Positions 1 through 8,800 of a stretch of 21,179 nucleotides of DNA are shown piece after piece. This stretch comes from Rhodanobacteraceae bacterium (GTDB lineage Bacteria > Pseudomonadota > Gammaproteobacteria > Xanthomonadales > SZUA-5), in NCBI GenBank assembly GCA_016717705.1, contig JADKFD010000082.1:1-21179 (forward strand). The letters run 5' to 3'. How positions within the stretch are numbered: position 1 is the first letter of the stretch; every line of letters starts with the position of its first letter. A model generated the notes under the pieces. It had not been told where the DNA came from, ran no database searches, and was given only the letters and a program-made list of their open reading frames with translations. Both the position numbers and the translations under genes were made by a program.

Positions 1-1
1 T

Positions 2-160
2 CGAGCGGCCAGGGACCGCTATGACCGCGCCTTTCACGCCTACACGGTGCTGATCACCGAAGGCGGCAGCGGCAACGTCATCGAGGCGCGTGACGAGTAC
101 GCCGCCGCCTATGAGGACCTCAAGCGGATCGAAGCGGCGCATCCGGAGTACGCGAGGTGA
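2..160 (+). CDS. C-terminal end of an unrecognised protein (partial, 5' end outside window)
   Basis: An open frame runs from the window edge to a TGA at 158-160 and gives the last 52 residues of a protein. The tail is soluble, charged and rich in Glu, Arg, Ala and Tyr (for example EYAAAYEDLKRIEAAHPEYA), probably helical, with no membrane segment. I do not recognise the family. The stop overlaps the GTG start of the next gene (GTGA at 157-160), which suggests translational coupling and makes this the upstream member of the 2-5091 operon. It is called coding because of this overlap and the consistent G/C at third positions. Confidence 0.6.
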   Translation, partial: RAARDRYDRAFHAYTVLITEGGSGNVIEARDEYAAAYEDLKRIEAAHPEYAR

Positions 161-1737
161 GCGGCGGCCGCATGCCCTCGCGCAGCCTGTTTGCGCTCGC
201 AGGGATTCTCCTTTGGCCATCGTTCTCGATGGCCGGCGGCGACCATCGCCACGGCATGCCGGTCACAGCGGCGCACGATCCGACCTTGATGGCGGTGCTC
301 GAACGCGTTGCCGTTCACGTGTCACGCGATGTCCCGCCGGTGCCGTGGGATGAACATGATGCGGTTCGGGTCGCCGACTACTTGCTGTACGGCTGGCAAA
401 GCGGACGCCACGAATTTCGGCTCCAACACTTGAGTCCGTACGGCGACGCCGACAATTCCGGTCAGGAAGAGATCAGTGTGGAGCTGACCGCGACGCCGAA
501 TCCTCACTGTCCGCCATCGCTGGAAGGATTGCCGGCGCCCGCAACCGTGCAAACCAGAAGAGTGGTCTACCGGCCCGGCGTACCGCTGCAGAACAAGCTG
601 CACGAGTCCACCGACATCTACCTTGGTTACGCCGCGCATGGCGCCAAGATCTACTGGAACGCCACCTTTGCGCCGCCGGGCGCGGTCGAGGAGCGCGCCC
701 GGCGGCTGGCACGCGCCGTCCATGAAGCGATGCTGGCCGAGGGCATCGGCACGCCCTGCGCCGGGGCCGCGGTGGCCACGTCGGGCGCGCCGCCGGATGC
801 CGATCCACTGGCGTCGTGGTGGCCGACGCTGATCGGGCTGGCAGGCATCCTTGGCCTGGGCGCCGTGATCGCCATCATCCGCGCCATTCTCGGCGGCCGC
901 GCGCAGCACGCGGCGATGTCGACGGCCATCGGCGCCGTTTCGCAAGCTCCCAATCCGGGCGCCGTGGTGCCGCTCGACCTGGCCGATGTCTTCCTCACCC
1001 CGGTGCCGATGACCGCTCACCAGCAGACCGCAGCGGCCCTGGCGGCCGCCCTTGCGCAGTCCAGTGAGGCTTTTACCAGCGCGCATTGGGGGGCCAATGC
1101 AGAAATCGTCGATGCGGCCGAACGCGCCGCGCTCGAGGCGCGGCGTGAGCAGGCGGTACGCGCCGCCTTTGCCCAGATGCAGCAGACTCTGGGTGTGAAG
1201 ACGCCGATCAAGCTGGTGTTCGAGGACAACGTAGACGGCAAGTGGGCCGGGCAATACCGGCCCAATGCCACCGGTGGCGCTGAACTGATGATCCACAAAA
1301 CGCATTCCCAGTGGAATCTGGGACCACACCAGGTGCTCGACACGCTGGCGCATGAGCTGCGCCACGCCTGCCAGTGGGACCCCACTCATCCGCTGGAGGG
1401 TCCGGACGTCCGCGCGGCAGCAACACACAATGAGGCCAGCTACATCGAGCCGGAGACTGACTTTGCCAGCTACAGCGAACAGTTCGTCGAACGTGACGCG
1501 GTCGGATTCGCCAAAGCGGCCAGCGACGCCATCGCCCGACAAGGCTATCTGTCGCGACTGGATCGACTGCAGCAAGCGCTGAAGTCGATCGGCGATGCCC
1601 AGACCCCCTGGAAGCTGGCCGCCGACAGCAAGGACCTGACGCAGTTGCGGGCGCTGCTGGCCAGGAACCCGCAGCTGGCGGCGCAGTTCCAGCAGTTGAT
1701 GAAGGCCGGATCGACGACCGGCACGGGTGGGTCATGA
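157..1737 (+). CDS. Exported, membrane-anchored HELRH metallopeptidase-like protein
   Basis: The product is 526 residues from the GTG at 157, which overlaps the preceding stop. An ATG at 172 would give 521 residues and starts just before the signal-like segment. The N-terminus has a hydrophobic stretch (SLFALAGILLWPSFSMAGG) that looks like a signal peptide. A 220-residue extracytoplasmic region follows, then a membrane segment at about 221-245, then an Ala-rich helical region. The C-terminal domain carries HELRH at 399-403, a zincin HExxH motif, and about 40 residues later the run YSEQFVERDAVGFA (E441, E445, D447). Similar Glu/Asp-rich stretches after HExxH supply the third zinc ligand in gluzincin-like families. 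If the N-terminus is exported, this one membrane pass puts the catalytic domain in the cytoplasm, with the downstream zinc-ribbon protein; without N-terminal export the topology reverses. Peptidase activity is inferred from the motif alone. The 3' end overlaps the next gene (ATGA). Confidence 0.8.
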   Translation: MSGGRMPSRSLFALAGILLWPSFSMAGGDHRHGMPVTAAHDPTLMAVLERVAVHVSRDVPPVPWDEHDAVRVADYLLYGWQSGRHEFRLQHLSPYGDADNSGQEEISVELTATPNPHCPPSLEGLPAPATVQTRRVVYRPGVPLQNKLHESTDIYLGYAAHGAKIYWNATFAPPGAVEERARRLARAVHEAMLAEGIGTPCAGAAVATSGAPPDADPLASWWPTLIGLAGILGLGAVIAIIRAILGGRAQHAAMSTAIGAVSQAPNPGAVVPLDLADVFLTPVPMTAHQQTAAALAAALAQSSEAFTSAHWGANAEIVDAAERAALEARREQAVRAAFAQMQQTLGVKTPIKLVFEDNVDGKWAGQYRPNATGGAELMIHKTHSQWNLGPHQVLDTLAHELRHACQWDPTHPLEGPDVRAAATHNEASYIEPETDFASYSEQFVERDAVGFAKAASDAIARQGYLSRLDRLQQALKSIGDAQTPWKLAADSKDLTQLRALLARNPQLAAQFQQLMKAGSTTGTGGS

Positions 1738-2489
1738 ACCGTTCGACTGACGAGCTGACACGCCTGTTCGAGGCCACAACCCTGCTGCTGGCCATCGGCT
1801 ATCCGGCGACGTCGCGGCTGTCCTACTCGGCGGCGCGCCTGGCGGGCGCTCCGGCGGTGCTGGCGGATCTGCGCGAGTACCTGCGCCAGGGCCGACCGAC
1901 GGTCGCTGCCAAGGCCCCCATATCGGCTTGCCTGTTGCGGCCACTGGCGCACGATCTGACGCTCGCCGCGCTGATGTCCGAGACCTTCCTGGCGCCGAGC
2001 GGTGCCTTCCTGCTGGCGGCAGAGATGGAGCAGGACCCGGCACGCGGCGACGCACTGCTGGGGCGGTTGATCGCCGATGGCCTGTGGACCGTCAGCACCG
2101 ATGGCACGCGCTCGCTGCGCCAGGTGCCGTTGGCCGGACGCTATCGGCGCTGTCCACGCTGCGGTCGGCCGCAACTAAATCCCGACGCCGGTTGCGCGCA
2201 CTGTGCCGATCTGCGGATGCCGCCGCTGTCGCCCGCGCAACGCGAGCTGGCGCAACTGCTCGACTGGCTGGATGCAGCCGTCCCCGCTTCCGCGCCGGCC
2301 GCAGTAGCGTCTGCTGCAACCGAGCCGTCGTGTCCACGCTGTGGTGCCGGCAATCGTCCACAGGCGCGCTTCTGCGCGGCGTGCGGCCAGGCGCTGGAAC
2401 TCGCGCTTCATTGCCCCAATTGCGGCGCGACGGTCAATCCAGGGGCGCACTTTTGCGGCGGCTGCGGAGCGGCCATCCCGTTGTCCTGA
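1734..2489 (+). CDS. Triple zinc-ribbon protein
   Basis: The product is 251 residues. The ATG at 1734 overlaps the upstream TGA as ATGA, a classic coupled start. Residues 1-135 are Leu/Ala-rich and helical, without a membrane segment and without a family I recognise. Three zinc-ribbon modules then follow, each made of CxxC pairs: C140/C143 with C154/C157, C200/C203 with C214/C217, and C227/C230 with C241/C244. The last two form a double zinc ribbon (DZR-type), ending a few residues before the C-terminus. An Ala/Pro linker (about 180-198) separates the first ribbon from the pair. Such ribbons commonly mediate protein or nucleic-acid contacts. Given the coupling to a zincin-like membrane protein, an adaptor or regulator role for that protein is my inference. 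Confidence 0.82.
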   Translation: MNRSTDELTRLFEATTLLLAIGYPATSRLSYSAARLAGAPAVLADLREYLRQGRPTVAAKAPISACLLRPLAHDLTLAALMSETFLAPSGAFLLAAEMEQDPARGDALLGRLIADGLWTVSTDGTRSLRQVPLAGRYRRCPRCGRPQLNPDAGCAHCADLRMPPLSPAQRELAQLLDWLDAAVPASAPAAVASAATEPSCPRCGAGNRPQARFCAACGQALELALHCPNCGATVNPGAHFCGGCGAAIPLS

Positions 2490-2502
2490 CCAGGAGACTC
2501 AG

Positions 2503-5091
2503 ATGAACTTTCGACGCGGATTGACCGCTGCAATCGTCGTCCTGATGCTGTTCGCCAGCGTGGCGACCGGGCAGACGGCTGCGTCGCCGGAGAGCGTCAC
2601 CCTGAGCTGGGGACCGCTGCCGGGCGAGTGGATGGTGGAGCATGGCTTGAGCGGGGGGGCGTGGACCCCGACCGCGCTGGGCGGGTCCGGCCGGATGGTC
2701 ATGGCCGCGAACACCAAGAGCATGCTCGTGTTCCAGAGAGTCGTTCGCCGGGACGACAAACAAGGCCCGCTGGTGGCGCGCGTGTTGCTGTTGCAACGCC
2801 AGGGACTCGCGACGCTGGAGGATTTTCGCGCTTCCGAGTTTGGAAAGCTCGACGATCCAGCGATGTACGCGTTCGGCGAGACACGCATCATGGGGCGCAG
2901 GGCCTTTTCCATCGAGTCGAATCAGCCGACCCTGGTAACCCTGCGCTACCTGGTCGAGATCGACCCGACTCGCGACCTGTGGCTGCTGTGCGCTTTTGGT
3001 GTCTTCTTCGAAGGCGGCCACACCGCGTATTTCCCGAACGAAGTCGCCGAGTTGATGAACGCCCTGCGCGTCGGGCCTGCACTGCAAGTCGTCGTCGACA
3101 ACACGCCCGAGCATCCCTTCGCGCTGACCCTTCGAATCGAAGGCGGCGGCAACGGCGCCGCTCAGGCGCTCGCTGCCTACCAGAACTTGCGTTTGCTGGC
3201 GCACGTCTTCGATCGCGATTTCAACGTGCTCAAGCTGGACGACCGCTTCAATGTCGACGGCGTGTGGGACAGTCGCGCCAGACACCTGCGGCCGGGTAGC
3301 AAGAGCGCGGAGAAGGACCCGCCCGAGGCGGCGCAGAGCGCCAGCTTGCCGATTTCGATTGCCTTGAACGGCCGCCAGGAGTTCAGCCTGACCCTGGTTC
3401 CGAGCCTCGGCGACCTTGCCAGGTGGAGCCGAAGCTACGCAGCGCAGGGCGTGCACCTGCCCAGCGTCCGCCAACCGCTGCAGGTGAAGCTGGACTTCGA
3501 AGTGGTGGGAACCAACGCCCAGGGCGCCGACGAGGTGATTGCGCTCGGCACCAAGACGGTCAGCGTGGACTGGATCGGACGCGTGGTCGGGCGACGTTTC
3601 GAGGAGCCGACGATCCTCGAACAAAACCGCCTCGGCGATCTGGGCGGCCTGCTCGAACGCCGCAGCGGCGCATTGGCCGACTACGCCGACCCGGCGTTCA
3701 ACGATGCCAAGGGCGAGCGCCGCGTCACCATCGAGAAGCGCTCCGATCCGTCCTACAGCGAGATCGCCCAGCCGGGCAGCAGGCCGGGAATCCCGATGCA
3801 GTCCGGCGAACGGATTCGCGTCGGCGACGCCATCCGCATCGACGCCGCAGACATGGCCGCCTATGGGACGCGCGGGCTCAGCGCGCCGCGCAAGACGCGC
3901 TCGGGCTGCGTGGGCGTTCGTTTCGAGTTCATCGACGGCGTGCAGGCCGAACTGATCGTCTACGAGGATGCCGGGGCCTTCGCGATGACCGTCGGCGGCG
4001 ACGCCGACGCATCCGGCTTCGGCCCCGGGTGGAAAGCCTGGCGCTACTTCGCCGCGGAGTACACCCTGGGGCAGATCAGGGACCACTTCATCGAGGCGGT
4101 ACTCAAGGAAATGGTGCCCGCCGTGGCCCCGGGCTTCGGGGTCGTCAGCAGCGTGAACGACGCGATCGAGGTCTTCTCTTTCGTCGTCCGACGCGCCAAT
4201 GTGCACCATGTACGGCTCAATTCCAGGGTTTTTGCCCAGTTCGACGGCAGCGGGCGCATGGATCTCACCACCCGCGAGGGGCATCCGCTGGTCTATACGA
4301 CGGCGACCGGGCCGGCAGGGCAGCAGGTCGCGGCCGGCATGACCGGCACTTTCGTGGGCAGCTCGGCGCCGAGCATCGTGCCGAGCGACGCGGCCACCGT
4401 CGCTCTGGCGGAGCAGCGGCTGGGGCAACTCGACGCACCGCCGGTGACCACCAGCGCCACACCGAGGCCGTCGCCTGCACCGGTCGCGGCGACACCGCCG
4501 GCGCCGGCGGCACCCGCAACTGCAGCAGCGACCACCCAGCACGCCGGGATCGTGCTCGACGAGTTCGCTCCGGGCAGCCTCGCAGACTGGGACGAAACCT
4601 ACGATCCGCAGCAGTTCAACCCGCGCTTCTTCCGTGAGGAGGTGCGCTCACCCCTGGACGGCTCGACCGCCATCCGCACGCGGGCGGTCGGCAACACCCT
4701 CGCCACTTGCGAGACCAAGTGGACCCGCCGCGTCTATGCAACCGGCGCCCAGGACAGCAGCCAGACGCTGCTCTCGGCGTACGTTGACTTCGCCTTCAAC
4801 GGCACCACGTACAACCTGCCGAGCCTGACCATCGAATTGCTCGACACGCAGGATCGCTCACTGGGCCGGCGAAGCTACTTCGGCCAGGGCGTCATCGGAC
4901 AGTTCAACCGCTCGCAACTCGGCCAGACCGGTCATGTGGAGCTGCGCACCGCCACCGGCATGCACCAGTTCGACCTGAGCAAGATCGGCGCGCACATCCA
5001 CTACGCGAAGCTGGCCATCTACCTGCAGAACTATGCCTGCGAGGGTGAGAACTCGGTGGTCCTCGACCAGCTGGTGCTGCTGAGCAGATGA
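2503..5091 (+). CDS. Large exported protein of unknown function with C-terminal beta-rich domain
   Basis: The product is 862 residues from the ATG at 2503, which has an AGGAG ribosome site about 7 bases upstream. The frame is open further upstream, but that extension overlaps the zinc-ribbon gene. The start gives a clean signal peptide (MNFRRGLTAAIVVLMLFASV, then ATGQTAA). Residues to about 640 hold mixed alpha/beta sequence with no motif I know. Residues 642-681 form a Pro/Ala/Thr-rich linker, typical of surface or periplasmic proteins. Residues 682-862 look like a beta-sandwich or jelly-roll domain (alternating hydrophobic strands, several Gly/Asn/Asp turns) with two cysteines, C736 and C846, that could pair. 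The carbohydrate-binding-like appearance is an impression, not a match. It lies 13 bases after the zinc-ribbon stop and closes the operon. Confidence 0.8.
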   Translation: MNFRRGLTAAIVVLMLFASVATGQTAASPESVTLSWGPLPGEWMVEHGLSGGAWTPTALGGSGRMVMAANTKSMLVFQRVVRRDDKQGPLVARVLLLQRQGLATLEDFRASEFGKLDDPAMYAFGETRIMGRRAFSIESNQPTLVTLRYLVEIDPTRDLWLLCAFGVFFEGGHTAYFPNEVAELMNALRVGPALQVVVDNTPEHPFALTLRIEGGGNGAAQALAAYQNLRLLAHVFDRDFNVLKLDDRFNVDGVWDSRARHLRPGSKSAEKDPPEAAQSASLPISIALNGRQEFSLTLVPSLGDLARWSRSYAAQGVHLPSVRQPLQVKLDFEVVGTNAQGADEVIALGTKTVSVDWIGRVVGRRFEEPTILEQNRLGDLGGLLERRSGALADYADPAFNDAKGERRVTIEKRSDPSYSEIAQPGSRPGIPMQSGERIRVGDAIRIDAADMAAYGTRGLSAPRKTRSGCVGVRFEFIDGVQAELIVYEDAGAFAMTVGGDADASGFGPGWKAWRYFAAEYTLGQIRDHFIEAVLKEMVPAVAPGFGVVSSVNDAIEVFSFVVRRANVHHVRLNSRVFAQFDGSGRMDLTTREGHPLVYTTATGPAGQQVAAGMTGTFVGSSAPSIVPSDAATVALAEQRLGQLDAPPVTTSATPRPSPAPVAATPPAPAAPATAAATTQHAGIVLDEFAPGSLADWDETYDPQQFNPRFFREEVRSPLDGSTAIRTRAVGNTLATCETKWTRRVYATGAQDSSQTLLSAYVDFAFNGTTYNLPSLTIELLDTQDRSLGRRSYFGQGVIGQFNRSQLGQTGHVELRTATGMHQFDLSKIGAHIHYAKLAIYLQNYACEGENSVVLDQLVLLSR

Positions 5092-5144
5092 GGGCTGCGC
5101 CGATACTGCGCCCGCGATAGCGCTGACTATCCGGGCGCTGTCGT

Positions 5145-5169
5145 GACGGCGGCCAGTTCAGCCGCCGTC
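5145..5169. terminator. Intergenic hairpin between convergent genes, possible bidirectional terminator
   Basis: A perfect 9-bp stem (GACGGCGGC at 5145-5153, GCCGCCGTC at 5161-5169) with a 7-base loop lies between the operon stop at 5091 and the convergent gene ending at 5198. There is no T-tract on the plus strand. On the minus strand a shorter GCCC/GGGC hairpin at 5185-5195 is followed by TTTT. The location favours a termination role; its strength is uncertain. Confidence 0.4.
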
Positions 5170-5197
5170 GCGAGTGCAAAACGGGCCCAGCGGGCGC

Positions 5198-5707
5198 CTA
5201 TTCCTTGATCAGCTTGATCGTCGCAACGCCGGCGCCCAGGCTGAGTCCCACGCCCTTGACGGAACCCTTGAGCTTGACCACCACGCCTTTGTCGTTCTTG
5301 TAGGTCACCGCCATGTCACTCGACCCGGCCATGGCAGCCGAGCTGGTCGCAGCGTACTGCCCCTCAAAATCCTCGATCTGCTTCAGGTCGAAGACTTCGC
5401 CGGTAGCGCTCACTTCCTGCACCATCTTGGCGCCGACACCCGCGCTCGCGCTCTTGTAGCTGAACGGATAGTCGGTGCCCTTGAAGTGCAGAACGCCCTT
5501 GCCGGCGGTTCCGCCCATGATCAGGCGCATCTCCTCGGAGGCCACTTCCAGGGTCGCACTCGGCGGTCCACTCGGCTCGGCACCCGCCTCATCCTGGCCC
5601 GCGGCCGGCTGCTTGGTGTCGTCGGCGGCAAACACCGGCTGCACCGACGCAATCGCGACCGTCAGGCAAAGCAGGCCGGTGGCAAGCAACACTCGCAAAG
5701 TTGTCAT
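5198..5707 (-). CDS. Small exported protein, DUF1134/EipA-like appearance
   Basis: The product is 169 residues. The ATG at 5707 is preferred over an upstream in-frame start because AGGAGAG lies about 6 bases before it and the protein then opens with a clean signal peptide ending ...ASVQPVFAADD. After a short acidic, Pro/Ala-rich stretch, the mature part has a glycine-rich beta pattern: GKGVLHFKGTDYPFSY, then GEVFDLKQIEDFEGQY, and ending GLSLGAGVATIKLI. This layout (GxGxLxxxGxxYPF, GxVxxLxxxxxFxGxY, terminal LSLG) recalls small periplasmic proteins annotated DUF1134/EipA or BPSL1445-like, linked to the cell envelope in Brucella and Burkholderia. The assignment is from memory of the pattern and is tentative. 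It stands alone, divergent from the kinase-cyclase gene and convergent with the operon. Confidence 0.75.
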   Translation of the reverse strand: MTTLRVLLATGLLCLTVAIASVQPVFAADDTKQPAAGQDEAGAEPSGPPSATLEVASEEMRLIMGGTAGKGVLHFKGTDYPFSYKSASAGVGAKMVQEVSATGEVFDLKQIEDFEGQYAATSSAAMAGSSDMAVTYKNDKGVVVKLKGSVKGVGLSLGAGVATIKLIKE

Positions 5708-5897
5708 TTTTCGCTCTCCTGTTGGACTTGGCGGCAATCCTAGGCCGATATGGGCAGGATAGGAAATCCAGCGCCGCGACCCGATTCCACAAGCCCGGGC
5801 GACGCTGCCCCGGCGCGGCGGGCCCGTTCGCTCCGATCTGTGGCGTTGCCGTGCCTTTTCCCCTTTGTCTCCTTTGCGTACAGAATAGGGGCGGATC

Positions 5898-8800
5898 GTG
5901 GGGTTCCCGCCGATCCGGCTCGACGTGGCGCAATGGATTCAAGACCAAGGCAGGGGGCAATCAGTGCAACTGGCTGGATACACCGTCAACCAGGTGATCT
6001 ACGCGATGGGCGAGACCGTGGTGGCCACCGCCAACGCGGCCAACGGCGAGCGCGTCGTGCTCAAGTACCTGGACAGCAGCCGGCCGGCGCCCGAAGTCAG
6101 TGCGCGCTGGCGCCACGAGTTTGCCGTGCTGCGCTCGGTCGACTCGCCGTGGGTGATCAAGGCCAAGGCGCTGGAGCAGGTCGGGCGCACTACGGTGCTG
6201 GTGCTGGAGGCCTTCGCCCCGACCAATCTGGCGCAACTGATCGCGCGCGAGACGCTGGACTTCAGCGACCAGCTGACGCTGGCCATCCGCCTGAGCAAGG
6301 CGCTCAGCGCGGTGCACCAGCATCGGCTGATCCACTGCGACATTGCGCCGAAGAACGTGCTGGTCGACCCAACCACGCTGGCGCTGAAACTGTGCGATTT
6401 CGGCCTGTCGACGCGGCTCGATCACGAACAGCGCCACGGATCGGACATCTTTCTGCGCGGCACGCTCGACTACATGTCTCCCGAGCAGACCGGACGCACC
6501 AATCTCGGCATCGACTATCGCAGCGATTTCTATTCGCTGGGCGCCACCTTCTACGAGCTGTTCTCGGGCCGCAAGCCGTTCCAGTCGGGCGACCCGATGA
6601 CGCTGCTGCATGCGCAGATCGCGACCGTGCCGACACCCCTGCACGAGATCAACGCGGCGATCCCGCAAGCGCTTTCGGACCTGGTGCAGCGCTTGCTCGC
6701 CAAGCGCCCGGACGATCGCTATCAGAGCAGTTTTGGCCTGCTCACGGATCTGGAGGCCTGCGCCGAACGCTGGCGCCTGTACCGGCGCATCGAGGGCATC
6801 GAACTCGGGGCCGCCGATGTCCCGGAGCGCTTCTGCGTGGCGCAGAAGCTGTACGGTCGTGAGGCCGAATGCGCTGCCATCCTCGAGGCCTTCGAGCGGA
6901 TCAGCGTCGGGGCTGTCGAACTGCTGCTGATCAGTGGTTATTCCGGCATCGGCAAGACCGCGCTGGTCAGCGAACTGCATCGCCCGGTGCTCGCGCGGCG
7001 CGGCTATTTCGTGCGCGGCAAATGCGATCAGTACAACCGCAACCAGCCCTTCGCGGCGCTGATCCAGGCGTTCCAGCTGCTGGTCAGGCAACTGGCTGTC
7101 GAGGGTTCCGAGCGGCGCCAGTACTGGAAGACGCGGCTGGATGGCGCGCTCGGCGCGAACGCCGCAGCGGTGGTCGAACTGATCCCGGAACTGGCTTTGC
7201 TGATCGGTTCGCCGCCACCACTGCCGAGTTTGCCAGCGGCCGAAAGCGAGCAACGCTTCCACATCGCTTTCGGCCAGTTCGTGCGCGCGTTGTCGGCGCA
7301 CGGACATCCGCTGCTGGTATTTCTGGACGATCTGCAGTGGGCCGATCTGCAGACACTGCGCCTGCTGGAACACCTGGTGCGTTGCGACAACGAATGCAGC
7401 GCGCTGATCGTCGGCGCCTATCGCGACAACGAGGTCAGCGCTGGCGATGCACTGAGCCTGACGCTGGCCAAGATCGCGGCGGCGCAAGGGCATATCGACA
7501 ACCTGAAACTTGCGCCGCTGAATGAGAGTCAGGTGATCGAGCTGGTCGCCGACACCCTGCATTGCGCGGCCGCGACGGCGGCGCCGCTGGCGGCGCTGTG
7601 CATGGAAAAGACCCAGGGCAACCCGTTCTTCCTCGGCCAGTTCCTGCGCAAGCTGCACGACGAGGGCGACATCCAGTACGTGCGCAAGACCGGTGCCTGG
7701 CGTTGGGACCTGGCGCTGATCCGTGGGCGCAGCATGACCGACAATGTGGTCGACCTGATGCTGCACAAGCTGGCCGCGCTGGATCCGGCCACGCGTGCGC
7801 TGCTGGCGCTGGCAGCGCACCTGGGCGACAGCTTCGACCACCGCCAGCTGATGAGTGTCGGGCAACGCGACGCGACGACAACCGCCGCGGTGCTGTGGCC
7901 CGCGCTGCGGGCCAACCTGCTGCTACCGCTCAACGAGGGCTACAAGTTCGAACACAGCCCGGAACAGCTGCAGACTGCGCGTTACCGCTTTCTGCACGAT
8001 CGCGTGCAGCAGGCTGCACACGAGCTGACAGCGGAATCGGAGCGCCCGGCGTTGCGCTTGCGCTGCGGTCGATTGCTGCTGGCGGGTAGCACGGAGGCCG
8101 AGCTCGATGAGCGCCTGTTCGTCATCCTCGACTCGCTCAACGCAGGATTGCAGCTGATCGCCGACCCGGCCGAACGCGCACGCCTGTTGCAGCTCAACCT
8201 GCGCGGCGGCATCCGTGCCAAGGCGTCGTCGGCGTATGCCGTGGCGATCGAGCTGTTGCGCAAGGGTATAGCGCTGCTGCCGGCGGACGCGTGGCAAGTC
8301 GAAGCGCAGCAATGCCTGGCGCTGTACAAGGAACTGGCCGAGGCGGAGTACCTGGCTGGGCATTTCGAGGCGGCGGAAGCCCTGTTGACCCAAGCCATCG
8401 AAGCGGCCCCGAGTGTCGTCGCCAAGGTCACGCTGTGCCTGGTGCGCGTCGACCAGTTCCATATCCAGGGCCGGTTCGGTGATTCCTTTCCGGTGCTGCG
8501 CCACGCGCTCGCGCTGCTCGGACAGGATTTCCCGGAGACCGAGGAGGAGGCCGGTGCGCGCTTCCCGATCGAGTTCGAGGAAACCGAGCGCATGCTGGCG
8601 CAGCACAGCAGCGAGGACCTTCTGGCCCAGGCGCCGATGCTCGAGGCCGAACACCTGCTGACGATGCAGGCCTGTTTCGCGCTGTCCTACTCGACCTACC
8701 AGAGCGGCCGTTTCGGCGGTTTCGTGCTGGATGCCTGCCGCATGGTCAAGACCACACTGCGTCACGGCCAGGGTGATTTGAGTTGCGTTGGCTATGTCGC

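Noticed and set aside
322..1575. 417-codon open frame on the minus strand
   Set aside because: Antisense to the HELRH protein; no motif and no ribosome site.
2434..4542. 702-codon open frame on the minus strand
   Set aside because: Antisense to the exported orphan, which has a signal peptide, a ribosome site and operon context; the shadow has none.
5840..5897. Sigma-70 promoter for the kinase-cyclase gene (TTGCCG near 5846)
   Set aside because: No acceptable -10 hexamer lies 16-18 bases downstream, so I cannot support a specific promoter.
5961..7865. 634-codon open frame on the minus strand
   Set aside because: Antisense shadow of the kinase and ATPase domains; no recognisable protein features.
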